Positions 15,192 to 24,370 of a stretch of 64,000 nucleotides of DNA are shown here, piece by piece. Position 1 is the first letter of the stretch, and each line of letters starts with the position of its first letter. Where the stretch lies: assembly GCA_963752755.1 (NCBI GenBank), contig CAVVZJ010000004.1:124001-188000 (forward strand), written 5' to 3'. The notes beneath the pieces are model-generated. The model was not told where the DNA came from. It saw only the letters and a program-made list of their open reading frames with translations, and ran no database searches. The DNA is from CAVVZJ01 sp963752755 (lineage in GTDB: Bacteria > Planctomycetota > Planctomycetia > Isosphaerales > Isosphaeraceae). Position numbers and translations under genes: made by a program.

Positions 15192-16031
15192 GTGAAACGA
15201 AGGAGGCGGAGGCGTGGACTTCGTCGGGCGGTCGTGCTGGCGGTCCTGGGGAGCCTCGCGCTGGGGGCGCTCTGGTGCTTCCGGAAACCGATCTTCGGAG
15301 GGAACTTCGATGTGGTCGATCCGGGTCGGGTCTATCGCAGTGCTCAGCCGGGGGAGAGCCTGGGGCAAACCATCCGGGAATACGGGCTTGTGTCGATCCT
15401 GAACCTTCGAGGAGGGTCGATCCGGGACGACTTTTATCGTGATGAAGTCCAGGCGTGCGGGCGTCGAGGCGTCGATTTCTATGACCTACCACTCAGCGCT
15501 ACCCGGCGCCCGTCGCGAAAGCAATTGCTGCTCTTGATTGATGTGCTGCAACGGTGTCACTATCCGTTACTGATCCATTGCAAATCGGGCGCGGACCGGA
15601 CCGGACTGGCGAGTGCGCTCTATCAGATGGTCTGTCAGGGCGTGGAGCCGGAGAAGGCGATCGGGGCGTTCTCGTTGACGTATGCCCATGTGCCACTGCT
15701 TGGGCCGGAGAAGCTGCACGATCCGATCGTGGAATATCAGCAGTGGTTGCGGCATGAAGGTCGGCCCCACACTCCCGCGAGGTTCCGGGAGTGGGTCGCC
15801 CGCGAATATCGCGACGACGACCCCAGGCTCGATCCCGCAATCCTCCCGCCGCTCCAACCCGGTCCGAGACACCGATTTGTGGCTCAACCGGCCAGAGCCG
15901 GCTCCCAGTCGGACGGCGACCGTCGGGACGTTCGCAAGGTCGGTGATGTGGGCGGTTCGACGCCGGCCTCGTCCAGGGTATCCACGATCAGGGAAGCCAC
16001 CAGCCATTCCATCGGCACCTCCAGGCGCTGA
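15192..16031 (+). CDS. Membrane-anchored dual-specificity/tyrosine phosphatase
   Basis: An Arg-rich N-terminus and one TM helix (AVVLAVLGSLALGALWCF) are followed by a periplasmic-type phosphatase domain. It has VYRSAQPGESLGQTI, ILNLRGGS, and the P-loop HCKSGADRTGLAS with the Cx5R active site, matching DSP/PTP-like phosphatases (about 280 residues). The GTG start at 15192 is chosen because it precedes the KRRRRRRG membrane anchor; the frame is open further upstream. The last 50 residues are low in conservation and overlap a convincing minus-strand gene, so the true C-terminus may be shorter in function. Confidence 0.75.
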   Translation: MKRRRRRRGLRRAVVLAVLGSLALGALWCFRKPIFGGNFDVVDPGRVYRSAQPGESLGQTIREYGLVSILNLRGGSIRDDFYRDEVQACGRRGVDFYDLPLSATRRPSRKQLLLLIDVLQRCHYPLLIHCKSGADRTGLASALYQMVCQGVEPEKAIGAFSLTYAHVPLLGPEKLHDPIVEYQQWLRHEGRPHTPARFREWVAREYRDDDPRLDPAILPPLQPGPRHRFVAQPARAGSQSDGDRRDVRKVGDVGGSTPASSRVSTIREATSHSIGTSRR

Positions 16032-16099
16032 GATTCGGCGCGGAGGTGGTCGAGAAGCTCGGCGGACAGGGTGACGTTCAGCTCTGGTTCGGCTTTCAT
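15884..16099 (-). CDS. Ribbon-helix-helix-like small protein
   Basis: 71 residues starting MKAEPELNVTLSAELLDHLR, followed by AESQRLEVPMEWLVASLIVD. A beta strand followed by two helices of this type is the fold of Arc/MetJ/CopG-like DNA-binding antitoxins and regulators. The ATG at 16099 has AAGGAAACGAG about 3 bases upstream, a good ribosome binding site. It overlaps the end of the phosphatase gene on the other strand by about 150 bases. No toxin partner is visible upstream or downstream. Confidence 0.6.
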   Translation of the reverse strand: MKAEPELNVTLSAELLDHLRAESQRLEVPMEWLVASLIVDTLDEAGVEPPTSPTLRTSRRSPSDWEPALAG

Positions 16100-16285
16100 T
16101 GCTCGTTTCCTTGATGCCGTTGAGGACCGAAACATCCCAACCTCGGCTACCAGGAGCCTAAGTCACGATTGCGTGGTTGGCGCTGATCGTGACCCTTTTT
16201 TCCCAACCCGCTCCGGGGGGAACTGAGAGAGTTCAATAGCAAGTGGCGTGCCAGAACCTGGAGTCGCGGTCAAAACGGGACCGGC

Positions 16286-17880
16286 TCAGGACGATTCCTT
16301 GAGCTCGATCTTGGGAAAGAGCGGTGCGGGCTTGCCTCCTTCCAGGGGAGCGCGGAGGTGGAGCGTCGGCAGGTGAGGGCGGTTCAGGGCGTCGGCGAAG
16401 CCGACCGAATCCCAGGCCTGGGCCTCCTCGTAGTTGAAGGCTCGGTAAAAGGTTGTGGCCGTCCGGGGCAGGAACGGCTTGGTCAGGATGGCGATGACAC
16501 GCAGCGCCTCGGCGAGGTTGACGAGCACGGCACGGGTGGCCTCGGGGTCGGTCTTGATGAGCTTGAAAGGCTGCGTCTCGGAAATGTAGCGGTTGGCAGC
16601 GCCGAGGACGTCGAACCAGATCCGCTGCAGGGCCGTGTTGTACTGGAACGAGCCGACCTGATCGCGAAGTTGTGCCACGAGCGTGGGCAGGTCGAGGCCG
16701 CCGAGCCAGGCGGTGGCGTCGATGGCGGGGGCGTCGGGGAGGCGGCCCTCGAAGTACTTGAGGCACATGGTCAGGGTGCGGCTGAAGAGGTTGCCGAGGT
16801 TGTTGGCGAGGTCGGCGTTGTACACGTCGGCGAACCGCTCGAAGGAGAACTCGCCGTCGCCGCCGAAGGGACACTGGCTCATGAAGTAGTAGCGGAAGGC
16901 CTCGGCCGAGAACTGCTGGATCAGGTCCATCGGCTCGACGACGTTGCCGATCGTCTTGCTCATCTTCTCCAGAACGCCGCTTCCCTCGTTCTTCCGGTAG
17001 ACGAACCCGTGGCCGAAGACGCTTTTCGGCAAGGGGAGGCCGGCCGACATCAGCATGGCGGGCCAGAGGCGCAGTGGAACCGGGTGATGTCCTTGCCGAT
17101 GACGTGGACGTCGGCGGGCCAGTGCTGGCGGAATCGCTCCTCGTCGGTGCCGTAGCCGATGCCGGTGATGTAGTTGAGGAGGGCGTCGAACCAGACGTAG
17201 ATGGTCTGCTCGGGGTCGAAGGGAACCCTGATGCCCCAGGTGAACCCCTTGCGGCTGATGGAGACGTCTTGCAGGCCGGAGCGAACGAGGCTGAGAATCT
17301 CGTTGCGCCGACTCTCCGGCTGGATGAAGTCGGGGTGTGCGTCGTAGTGCTTCAAGAGGCGGTCGGCGAACGCGGAGAGGCGGAAGAAATAGTTTTCCTC
17401 CTCGACGCGGCGGAGGGTGAGGTTGGGGTGGTTCGGGCAACGGCCGCCGCCTTCCTCGACCTCCTTCTCAGTCTTGAACGACTCGCAGCCGTCGCAGTAG
17501 AGGCCGACGTAAGCCTTTTTGTAGATGTCACCTGCGTCGTAAACGGCTTGGATGAACTTCTGGCAGCCGACGTGGTGGCGCTCCTCGCTCGTCTGGATGA
17601 AGTCATCGTAGGCAATCTCCAGCGCATTCCAGACGTCGCGGAACTGGCGGGCCATGTCATCGACGTAGGCGCGGGGCTCGACGCCGAGTTGCTCGGTGCG
17701 CTGGGAAACCTTGATCGTGTTCTCGTCGTTGCCCATGAGGAAGAAGACTTCCCGTTTCTCCATCCGCTGGAAGCGGGCCTGCACGTCGGCGCCGATCTTC
17801 TCGAAGGCGGTTCCGATGTGAGGTCGGCTGTTGGGATAGTCGATCGCCGTGGTGATGTAGAACCGGTTCGTCTCGCTCAT
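16286..17880 (-). CDS. metG: Methionyl-tRNA synthetase (one frame break)
   Basis: Charges tRNA-Met. The start MSETNRFYITTAIDYPNSRP leads into PHIGTAFEKIGADVQAR (the HIGH-type signature), followed by the zinc-knuckle Cys in YCDGCESF and CPNHPN, WFDALLNYITGIGYG and GKDITRFHCA. The frame breaks at about 17067, where one base is missing (GCGCCTCTGG for GCGCCCTCTGG). The second frame continues LWPAMLMSAGLPLPKSVFGH and LEKMSKTIGN (KMSKS-type) to a C-terminal anticodon-binding domain. Total about 531 residues, lacking the extra C-terminal tRNA-binding domain of longer forms. The break is probably a sequencing error. Confidence 0.9.
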
Positions 17881-18010
17881 GAATGGAGCCCTGTCCTTAC
17901 TCTCCGACTTCCGCTCGACCCGACGATGGACACGACACGCGGGCGGGCCAGATGGTTGCGGTGCATTGATCTTACCAGAAACCCCAAACGTCGCGCCCCG
18001 ACGGCGCCCG

Positions 18011-18150
18011 TGGGACGCGCCGGGGACGCATTGGAGACGCCGGGGGACTCGCTATCTCGCATTATCGGACGGTGTGTAAACCATAGGGAATTGGTAGGTT
18101 AAGATCGGTTGTCGGTCCATTTTAACGTTCGTTTGGCGCTCCGTCGCACT
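18011..18150 (+). repeat. Dispersed intergenic repeat, copy A
   Basis: A GGACGC-rich stretch (18011-18048) is followed about 70 bases later by CCATTTT, GTTCGTT and GGCGC in fixed order (18117-18140). The same arrangement with the same spacing occurs at 62376-62528. Most of the remaining intergenic sequence, from 17881 to 18304, shows no other feature. Confidence 0.5.
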
Positions 18151-18304
18151 CGACCGAGGCGCCGGGAGCGTCTGCACATCCAGGTTGGGATGACTGGGTC
18201 ACACCAGGAGAAAAATCGCTCTCCAGGGGCGCGGGGAGTGGCCCCGCCGATCCGAGGGTTGGCGGAACGACGGGGCCGGGTTGGTGAGTCCGATCAAGAG
18301 ACGG

Positions 18305-18988
18305 TCAGGCGGCGAGGTTCGCCTTGCGACGACGACGAGCGTAGCCGAGGGTCAGAAGACCGGCCATGGCGCCCGAGAGGATCGTGGACGGTTCCGGGAC
18401 GGCGGAGAGGTTCGAGAGTTCGTAGGTGAAATTGTCAATGAACACGTAGTCGCCGGAGCTCGGGGCCGAACTCCGGATGACGACGCTCGCGATCCCATCG
18501 GCCCGGATCCCGAAGTACTCGCCACGATTACTGCTAGACGTGGGGGGCGTGATGACCTGCGACTCGATCAGGTTGTTGCTGCTATCGTAGGCATCCATGA
18601 TCCAGTCGACGTCCGAGGCCCCGAAATTGAAACCGAAGGCATTCACGAGGCCCGTATCGAAATTCGCGGTGAACGCTGGGGTCTGTGAATTGCCGAGGTT
18701 GTAAGGGTTGGCAAGTGAGTTTCCCTGGGTGTTGTAGCTGCCGCTGTAGGTGTTGTCGATCGCCATCGAGAACCCCGAGGCGGGGCTGAACGTGACGTCG
18801 CCGATCGTCAACGGGCTCGAATAGGTTCCCGTCGAGGCGGTCTGGAAAGTGATGACGGTCCCACCTGGAATGGCATCGGTCGGACTCCCGAAGCCGGCAA
18901 TCAGGCTGCCTCTTGCCTGACCCGCGGCAACGACCCCGAGTCCCAGCACCGCGAGTGCCAGGCCGAGACACTTGCTGAACTTACGCAT
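18305..18988 (-). CDS. PEP-CTERM-anchored exported protein
   Basis: 227 residues. An N-terminal signal peptide (RKFSKCLGLALAVLGLGV, AAGQARG) precedes a beta-rich, Ser/Thr/Asn-rich body with no named catalytic motif (FGFNFGASDVDWIMDAYD, DYVFIDNFTYEL). The end is a classical PEP-CTERM signal: VPEPS, a hydrophobic helix ILSGAMAGLLTLGYA and a RRRRK cluster. Such proteins are sorted by an exosortase and often associate with exopolysaccharide. The precise role is unknown. No exosortase gene lies in the window. Confidence 0.85.
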   Translation of the reverse strand: MRKFSKCLGLALAVLGLGVVAAGQARGSLIAGFGSPTDAIPGGTVITFQTASTGTYSSPLTIGDVTFSPASGFSMAIDNTYSGSYNTQGNSLANPYNLGNSQTPAFTANFDTGLVNAFGFNFGASDVDWIMDAYDSSNNLIESQVITPPTSSSNRGEYFGIRADGIASVVIRSSAPSSGDYVFIDNFTYELSNLSAVPEPSTILSGAMAGLLTLGYARRRRKANLAA

Positions 18989-19418
18989 TCAATGTACCTC
19001 CCGCTCCTTGTCGGTCCGTCGATGTCGATTTCACCCGTGATGTCCGACAGAGACGCACAGTTGACATCATTCGGACCGCGAAGGCATCGTGATCGCGGGA
19101 AGAGCACGAAGCAAGATTTTTTTTGAATGTTTCGCAACTTAACTTTAGAAACTCAAAGAGTTGTCTGAAAACGACTAGTCACCGCTTTTGTGATCGGCTT
19201 CGTCCCTCTCAGCCGAGCCTCATTCCGGTGCCCAAGCTGGCCCTGTCCAAGCTTTCTGTGGCGTCCGAGCGTACCTGGATCGACGGTCAGGCCGCAGAGA
19301 AACCGGGGTTGTTGTTATCTTCCGAATTCCTGGCGCCGATTATCACACATTTTCGAGAATCTGGGTCCTGGCGGGGGATGGTCTCCCCGAGGCGGTGTGG
19401 AGGCCCGCCGGTTGCGAG
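18989..19418. other. Intergenic region between two PEP-CTERM genes
   Basis: 430 bases, AT-richer than its surroundings near 19100-19200, containing the upstream region of the first PEP-CTERM gene. No RNA gene, convincing promoter pair or terminator was recognised. Confidence 0.5.
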
Positions 19419-20045
19419 TCATTCGCCAGAGCCGGTCCGGGAGGAGTGTCGTCGAGCCCAGGCGCCGGCGGCAAGGAGCAGGAGAGCGACGGCGGCGGAG
19501 GAGGGCTCGGGAACCTCGGGATTGATCGGCGGGATGACGGGCGGGGGGGGCTGGATCGGGGGTGGTGGGGTCACACCGCCGGTCGCGGGCGTGTCCACGC
19601 GGGCGATCTGGCCAGGATTGAGGAGCTGGCCGAGCTGGGGGTGGAAGTAATCGAACCGGGCGGTATTGAGGCTGCGACGCCACTGTAGGTAGGCGACGAA
19701 GGAGCTGCTGGGCAAGCTGCCGTCGGGACTGGCCGTGAGAGCGAGGACGCGGAGGGCGTTCGGGCCGCGGACGTTCAGGCGGTGGGAGTGGAGGGCGCGG
19801 GCGAAGTAGCGATCCCAGTAGGTGCCGGGGGTCACGACCCGGACGGCCATCGCCTGGACCCGCTCGATCTGGCGTTGCCGGAGCAGGAGCCGCTGAGCCT
19901 GGAGCCGGCCGCGGATCGGGCTCGCGGTGGCGGGTCTCGACGCGGCGCTCGTCGCGAGCAGGCCGAGCCAGGCCAGCACCACCCAGGACCGAGGCCGGGG
20001 AATCGCCGCGAATCGAAGCCAGCGTCCGCCTTGGAATGGACTCAT
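19419..20045 (-). CDS. Second PEP-CTERM-type exported protein
   Basis: 208 residues. The start MSPFQGGRWLRFAAIPRPRS leads into a signal-type helix VVLAWLGLLATSAASRPATA. The body (RLLLRQRQIERVQAMAV, TPGTYWDRYFARALHSHRLN) has no known motif. A proline-rich linker (TPPPPIQPPPPVIPPI) precedes the sorting signal VPEPSSAAVALLLLAAGAW and ARRHSSR. It is unlike the first PEP-CTERM protein in its body. Both genes lie on the minus strand and may be independent substrates of the same exosortase. The ATG at 20045 was chosen over longer frames because it starts the signal peptide. Confidence 0.7.
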   Translation of the reverse strand: MSPFQGGRWLRFAAIPRPRSWVVLAWLGLLATSAASRPATASPIRGRLQAQRLLLRQRQIERVQAMAVRVVTPGTYWDRYFARALHSHRLNVRGPNALRVLALTASPDGSLPSSSFVAYLQWRRSLNTARFDYFHPQLGQLLNPGQIARVDTPATGGVTPPPPIQPPPPVIPPINPEVPEPSSAAVALLLLAAGAWARRHSSRTGSGE

Positions 20046-20473
20046 AAAATCACCGCTACGGTTCGACGCCGACCCGGAACGACTTGGCCGGCGGATCGAG
20101 CTTTCGGGAGGTCCGCTGACCTCTGGTATCGGATTTTCGAGGTGGAGGGCTTGACCGGGTTGGGGGGATTCCCGGGAAGATTCGGATTGACGGGCATGGC
20201 CTGGGAGTCCGTGGCGTGTCGCGAGTTGCCGGGAGGTCGGACCCTCACCAGGGCTTCGGGGAAGCCGGACCCTCAACCAGCCTCCGCCCGCGCTCGGCGT
20301 TGGGGAGCGAGATTGAGAACGGGAACGGCACAGGACCGGCAGAGGATGGAGAGGTCGCGTCGGAAGGTCGTCGAGGCCGGGCCGGTTGAACGGGGGCCCG
20401 GGACGCGGGTATGGTTGGGGAAAGGCAGGCTCCTTGGGAAACGACTTCCAGATCAACGCCGAGGCAAACGATC
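20046..20473. other. Divergent intergenic region
   Basis: 428 bases between the minus-strand PEP-CTERM gene and the plus-strand aldehyde dehydrogenase gene. The dehydrogenase frame is open back to 20411 but shows no family sequence before 20474. No clear promoter hexamers, hairpin or repeat seen. Confidence 0.4.
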
Positions 20474-21940
20474 ATGGCCACCGCCACCGCTTCCGCCACA
20501 TCGTCCCGGACGCAGATGTATATTGATGGCCGCTGGGTCGAGGCTGACGGGGGGAAGACCCTCGCGGTGGTCAACCCGGCCGACGAATCGACGATCGCCG
20601 AGGTCGCCTACGGCGGTCGTGCCGAGGCCGAGCGGGCCGTCGATGCGGCGGCGAAGGCGATGCCCGACTGGCGGGCGCGGCCGGTCACGGAGCGGGCGAA
20701 GATTCTCAAGCGGACCGCCGACCTGATGCGCGAGCGGGCCGACACGATCGCCCGGACGCTCACGCTCGAACAGGGGAAGCCGCTGCCCGAGGCGAAGGCG
20801 GAGGTCCTGCATGCGGCCGACACGTTCGAGTGGTTCGCCGAGGAGGGCAAGCGGGCCTACGGCCGGGTGATCCCGCCCTGGAACCCGACCAAGCGGCACT
20901 TCGCGATCAAGCACCCGGTCGGCGTCGTCGGCACGATCACCCCCTGGAACTTCCCCGCGGCCCTGCCGAGCCGGAAGATCGCGCCGGCGCTGGCCGTTGG
21001 CTGCACGGTCGTGAGCCGGCCGGCGGACCAGACGCCGATGACGTTAATCCAGATGTTTGAATGCCTGGAAGAAGCGGGCGTGCCGGCGGGCGTGGCGAAC
21101 CTGGTGATGGGCGAGCCGCGGGCGGTGGCCGACGCCTACTTCGAGCGGCCGGAGGTGCGCAAGATCAGCTTCACCGGCAGCACGGCGGTCGGCAAGGAGC
21201 TCATCCGGCGCTCGGCCGACGGCGTGAAGCGTCTGAGCCTCGAACTCGGCGGCCATGCCCCCTTGATTGTCTTCCCCGATGCCGAAGTGGAGAAGGTGGC
21301 CCAGGCGGCCGTCATCGGCAAGTTCCGCAACAACGGGCAGGTCTGCATCGCGCCGTCGCGTTTTTACCTGCATGAATCGATCAGCCAGCAATTCATTGAG
21401 GCGTCGGTCGAGCTGGCGAAGGGCCTGAAGCTCGGCAGCGGGCTGGAGGAAGGGGTTCAGGTCGGGCCGATGTTCGAGAAGCGGGCGATGGAGAAGGCGC
21501 AGCGTCTCATCGACGACGCCAAGTCCCACGGCGCCCAGATCCTCACCGGCGGCGGCCGATCGACCCGCTTCGAGCGCGGGTTCTTCTTCGAGCCAACGGT
21601 CGTCCGCGACCTCAACCGCCAGATGGCCCTGCTCACCGAGGAGCCGTTCGCGCCGGTGATGCCCATGCTCGATTTCTCGAAGGTGGATGAGATCATCGCC
21701 GAGGCGAACAACACACCGTATGGCCTGGCCGCTTATGTGTTCACCAATGATCTGACCGTCGCCACCCGGATGGCCGAGGGGCTGGAGGCCGGCATTATTG
21801 CGATCAACGACCCGGTGCCGGCCACGCCTCAGTGCCCCTTCGGCGGCATGAAGGAGTCTGGGCTCGGCCGCGAGCTGGGGATGGAGGGGCTCGATGCCTA
21901 CCTCGAAACCAAGTTCGTCTCGATCGGCCTGCGGATCTGA
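20474..21940 (+). CDS. NAD(P)-dependent aldehyde dehydrogenase, succinate-semialdehyde type
   Basis: 488 residues with the aldehyde dehydrogenase fold. Visible motifs are TPWNFPAALPSRKIAPALA, FTGSTAVGKELI, LELGGHAPLIVFPDAE with the general-base Glu, and GQVCIAPSRFYL with the catalytic Cys. The C-terminal part has MPMLDF, NTPYGLAAYVFT and GGMKESGLGRELGMEGLDAY. The pattern is closest to GabD-like succinate-semialdehyde dehydrogenases, so the likely reaction is aldehyde to acid in GABA or related catabolism. The substrate is not provable here. In the catalytic loop SRPADQTP the usual Lys of KPAxxTP is replaced by Arg. Confidence 0.9.
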   Translation: MATATASATSSRTQMYIDGRWVEADGGKTLAVVNPADESTIAEVAYGGRAEAERAVDAAAKAMPDWRARPVTERAKILKRTADLMRERADTIARTLTLEQGKPLPEAKAEVLHAADTFEWFAEEGKRAYGRVIPPWNPTKRHFAIKHPVGVVGTITPWNFPAALPSRKIAPALAVGCTVVSRPADQTPMTLIQMFECLEEAGVPAGVANLVMGEPRAVADAYFERPEVRKISFTGSTAVGKELIRRSADGVKRLSLELGGHAPLIVFPDAEVEKVAQAAVIGKFRNNGQVCIAPSRFYLHESISQQFIEASVELAKGLKLGSGLEEGVQVGPMFEKRAMEKAQRLIDDAKSHGAQILTGGGRSTRFERGFFFEPTVVRDLNRQMALLTEEPFAPVMPMLDFSKVDEIIAEANNTPYGLAAYVFTNDLTVATRMAEGLEAGIIAINDPVPATPQCPFGGMKESGLGRELGMEGLDAYLETKFVSIGLRI

Positions 21941-21949
21941 GAGAGAGCC

Positions 21950-22519
21950 ATGAGCATTGCCGAGCATCCGACCAGGACGTTGACCGCCGAGGCCTTGATG
22001 GCCCTGCCCGACGACGGTGTCGAGCGGGAACTCATCCGCGGCGAGCTACGGGAACGACCGATGACGCGACGGAGCCGAGAGCACAGCGGCGTCGAATCCA
22101 ACACCGCGTTTCTTCTCAAATCCTGGGTTCGAGCCCAGCCCGAGCCTCGCGGCCGGGTCCACAGCGGCGAGGCCGGCTTTCGACTCAAACGCGACCCCGA
22201 GACGTTCGTCGGGATCGACGTGGCCATCGTCTCGGCCGAGATGGTCGCGGCCACCGACCCGACCCTGGCCTTCTACGACGGTCCGCCGGTCCTGGCCGTC
22301 GAGATCCTGTCACCGTCCGACACCCACGAGAATCTTGTGGAGAAGGTGCAAATCGATCGGGAAGTCGGCACGGTCGTCTGGGTCATCGACCCGGATTTCC
22401 GCACGATCGCCGTCCACCGGCCCGGCCTTGAGCCGGAGCTACTCAACGTTCAGGGCGAGCTTTCGGGGGAGCCCTACCTGCCCGGCTTCCGCGTGCCGGT
22501 GGCAGAATTCTTCGAATGA
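21950..22519 (+). CDS. Uma2-family (DUF820) PD-(D/E)XK-type protein
   Basis: 189 residues with the Uma2 pattern: MALPDDGVERELIRGEL, VHSGEAGFRLKRDPETFVG, DVAIVSAEM, PPVLAVEILSPSDTHENLVE and VVWVIDPDFRTIAVHRP. These proteins have a restriction-endonuclease-like fold and are very numerous in Planctomycetes and Cyanobacteria; their role is unknown. The key acidic and Glu residues of the fold (FVGIDV, AVEILSPS) are present. The usual Lys of the EEY-x-x-G region is less clear. It follows the aldehyde dehydrogenase by 9 bases and is probably co-transcribed. Confidence 0.85.
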   Translation: MSIAEHPTRTLTAEALMALPDDGVERELIRGELRERPMTRRSREHSGVESNTAFLLKSWVRAQPEPRGRVHSGEAGFRLKRDPETFVGIDVAIVSAEMVAATDPTLAFYDGPPVLAVEILSPSDTHENLVEKVQIDREVGTVVWVIDPDFRTIAVHRPGLEPELLNVQGELSGEPYLPGFRVPVAEFFE

Positions 22520-22592
22520 ACGCCGCGACGGAGAGAACCAGCAATCCCTCCGAATCCCGGCCTGAGTTTCCCAACAAATCGGAGTTCTCCCG

Positions 22593-24312
22593 ATGTCGAG
22601 CGATTCGCCGTCCGATCCGGGCCTCGTGTCGGTTCTCGTCGTCGGCGCGGGGCCGGTGGGTTTGACGATGGCCTGCGAGTTGGCGAGGCACGGGGTCGCG
22701 TGCCGGGTCGTGGACCGGGACGAGGGGCCGACCGATCAGTCGCGGGCTTTGGCGATCTGGGAGCGGACGTTGGAGGTTTTCGACGACGTTGGCGTGATCG
22801 AACGCGTGCTCGAGCAGGGCAAGCGGCTGCACGGCATGAACGTCTACTCCGGGGGTCGGCGGCTCCTCCACATCGGGCTGGACCTGGAAGGGGAGGACAC
22901 GCCGTATCCGTTCGCCGTCTCGCTGCCGCAGGGGCAGACGGAGCGGGCGCTCGTCGAGCGGCTGAAGGGGCTCGGCGTCGCGGTGGAGTGGCGGACGGAG
23001 CTGACCGGGCTGCGAGCCGATGCCGACGGCGTGACGGCCACGAGTCCGCGGGCCGGACGGCGACGAGACGACGGTTCGCGCCGGCTGGCTCGTCGGTTGC
23101 GACGGGGCAGGGAGCACGGTCCGACACACGCTCGGGGTGGCGTTTGAGGGGAGCGAATATGAGGAGGCGTTCCTGCTGGCAGATGTGAAGGTCTCCTGGT
23201 CGGTGCCCGACGACGAGGGGCACGTCCTGCTCGTCGAGGAGGGGGGCGCGGTCGCGGCGTTTCCGTTGCCGGAAGCGGGGCGTTGGCGGTTGATCGATGC
23301 CACGGGGGCGGTCTCGTCGGACGATCCCGGGGTGATCGTGGCTCGGTTCCGCGACCTGCTCCGCGCCCACGGGCATCCGGAGGCGGAGGTCTCGGACCCG
23401 GCCTGGACATCGTCCTTCAAGATTCACCGGAGGCAGGCCCGGCTGTACCGAATCGGGCGCTGCTTCCTCGCGGGTGACGCCGCGCACATCCATAGCCCGG
23501 TTGGCGGCCAGGGGATGAACATCGGGATACAGGATGCGTACAACCTGGCGTGGAAGCTGGCCCTGGTCGTTGCGGGGGTGTCACGCGAATCCTTGCTCGA
23601 CTCCTATCAGGCCGAGCGAAAGCCGGTCGCGCGGTCGATTCTGAGGGGCACGGACCTGATGACGCGGGTGATCACGCTCCGCCATCCAGTTCCGGAGTCG
23701 ATCCGCAACGGCCTGGCGGGGGTGCTGGGCGAGATCGGGTTTGTCCGCCGCAAGGTGGCGCGGACGCTCTCCGAGCTGGGTATCGGCTATCCCGACAGCC
23801 CGATCGTGGCCGAGGACCGGGCGTCGCTCCTCCAGGCCGTTTCCCACGCGTCCGAGGAGCCGGGCCTGAAAGCCTACTTTGATTTCGGTCACGGTCCCGA
23901 TCCGGGCGAACGGGCTCCCGATGTGCCGCTGGGTTCGGTGGACCCAGGACCGAAACGGCTCTTCGAGGTCCTTCGTGGCACGAAGCACACGCTCCTCGTC
24001 TTCGAGGGACGTGAGCGGACGGCCGAGGACGGTCGGGCGATCGAGGCGTTGGGCGATCTGGTCCGGGAGCGTTTTTCCGAGCGGATCGAGGCGCACCTCA
24101 TCGCCCGACCCGGCGAGGGGACGAGCGACTTGCTCCGGTGGGAAGGACCGCGACTGTTCGACCCGGAAGGGGCGATGCATCGACGCTACGGAGCGGCGGC
24201 GCCGTGCCTGTATCTCGTGCGGCCTGACGGTTACATCGGCTACCGGTCGCAGCCGCCGGACGCGGGGAAGCTGGGGGCGTATCTGGAGCAGATCTTCGAC
24301 GCCGGGTCGTGA
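22593..24312 (+). CDS. FAD-dependent aromatic monooxygenase (one frame break)
   Basis: Flavin hydroxylase of the PheA/TfdB type, about 573 residues. The N-terminal Rossmann motif reads VVGAGPVGLTMACELARHG. The GD motif FLAGDAAHIHSPVGGQGMN is followed by a helix IQDAYNLAWKLALVV. A C-terminal thioredoxin-like domain (LFDPEGAMHRRYGA, LYLVRPDGYIGYRSQPPD) is as expected for this family. The frame breaks at about 23045, where one extra A appears. The second frame then reads VRGPDGDETTVRAGWLVGCD, the expected continuation. It probably hydroxylates a phenolic compound with NADPH and oxygen; the substrate is unknown. Confidence 0.85.
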
Positions 24313-24370
24313 CTCGTCGCGTGGGCTCCGCCCACCTGACGAGAAACGGAACGACATCGGTGTCATGTCG

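Noticed and set aside
17074..18102. 342-residue plus-strand frame opposite metG
   Set aside because: Acidic, low-complexity shadow of a synthetase with unambiguous signatures.
18201..18260. Terminator for the first PEP-CTERM gene (GCGGGG/CCCCGC hairpin)
   Set aside because: The A-run lies about 15 bases from the stem and the U-tract geometry does not fit a Rho-independent terminator.
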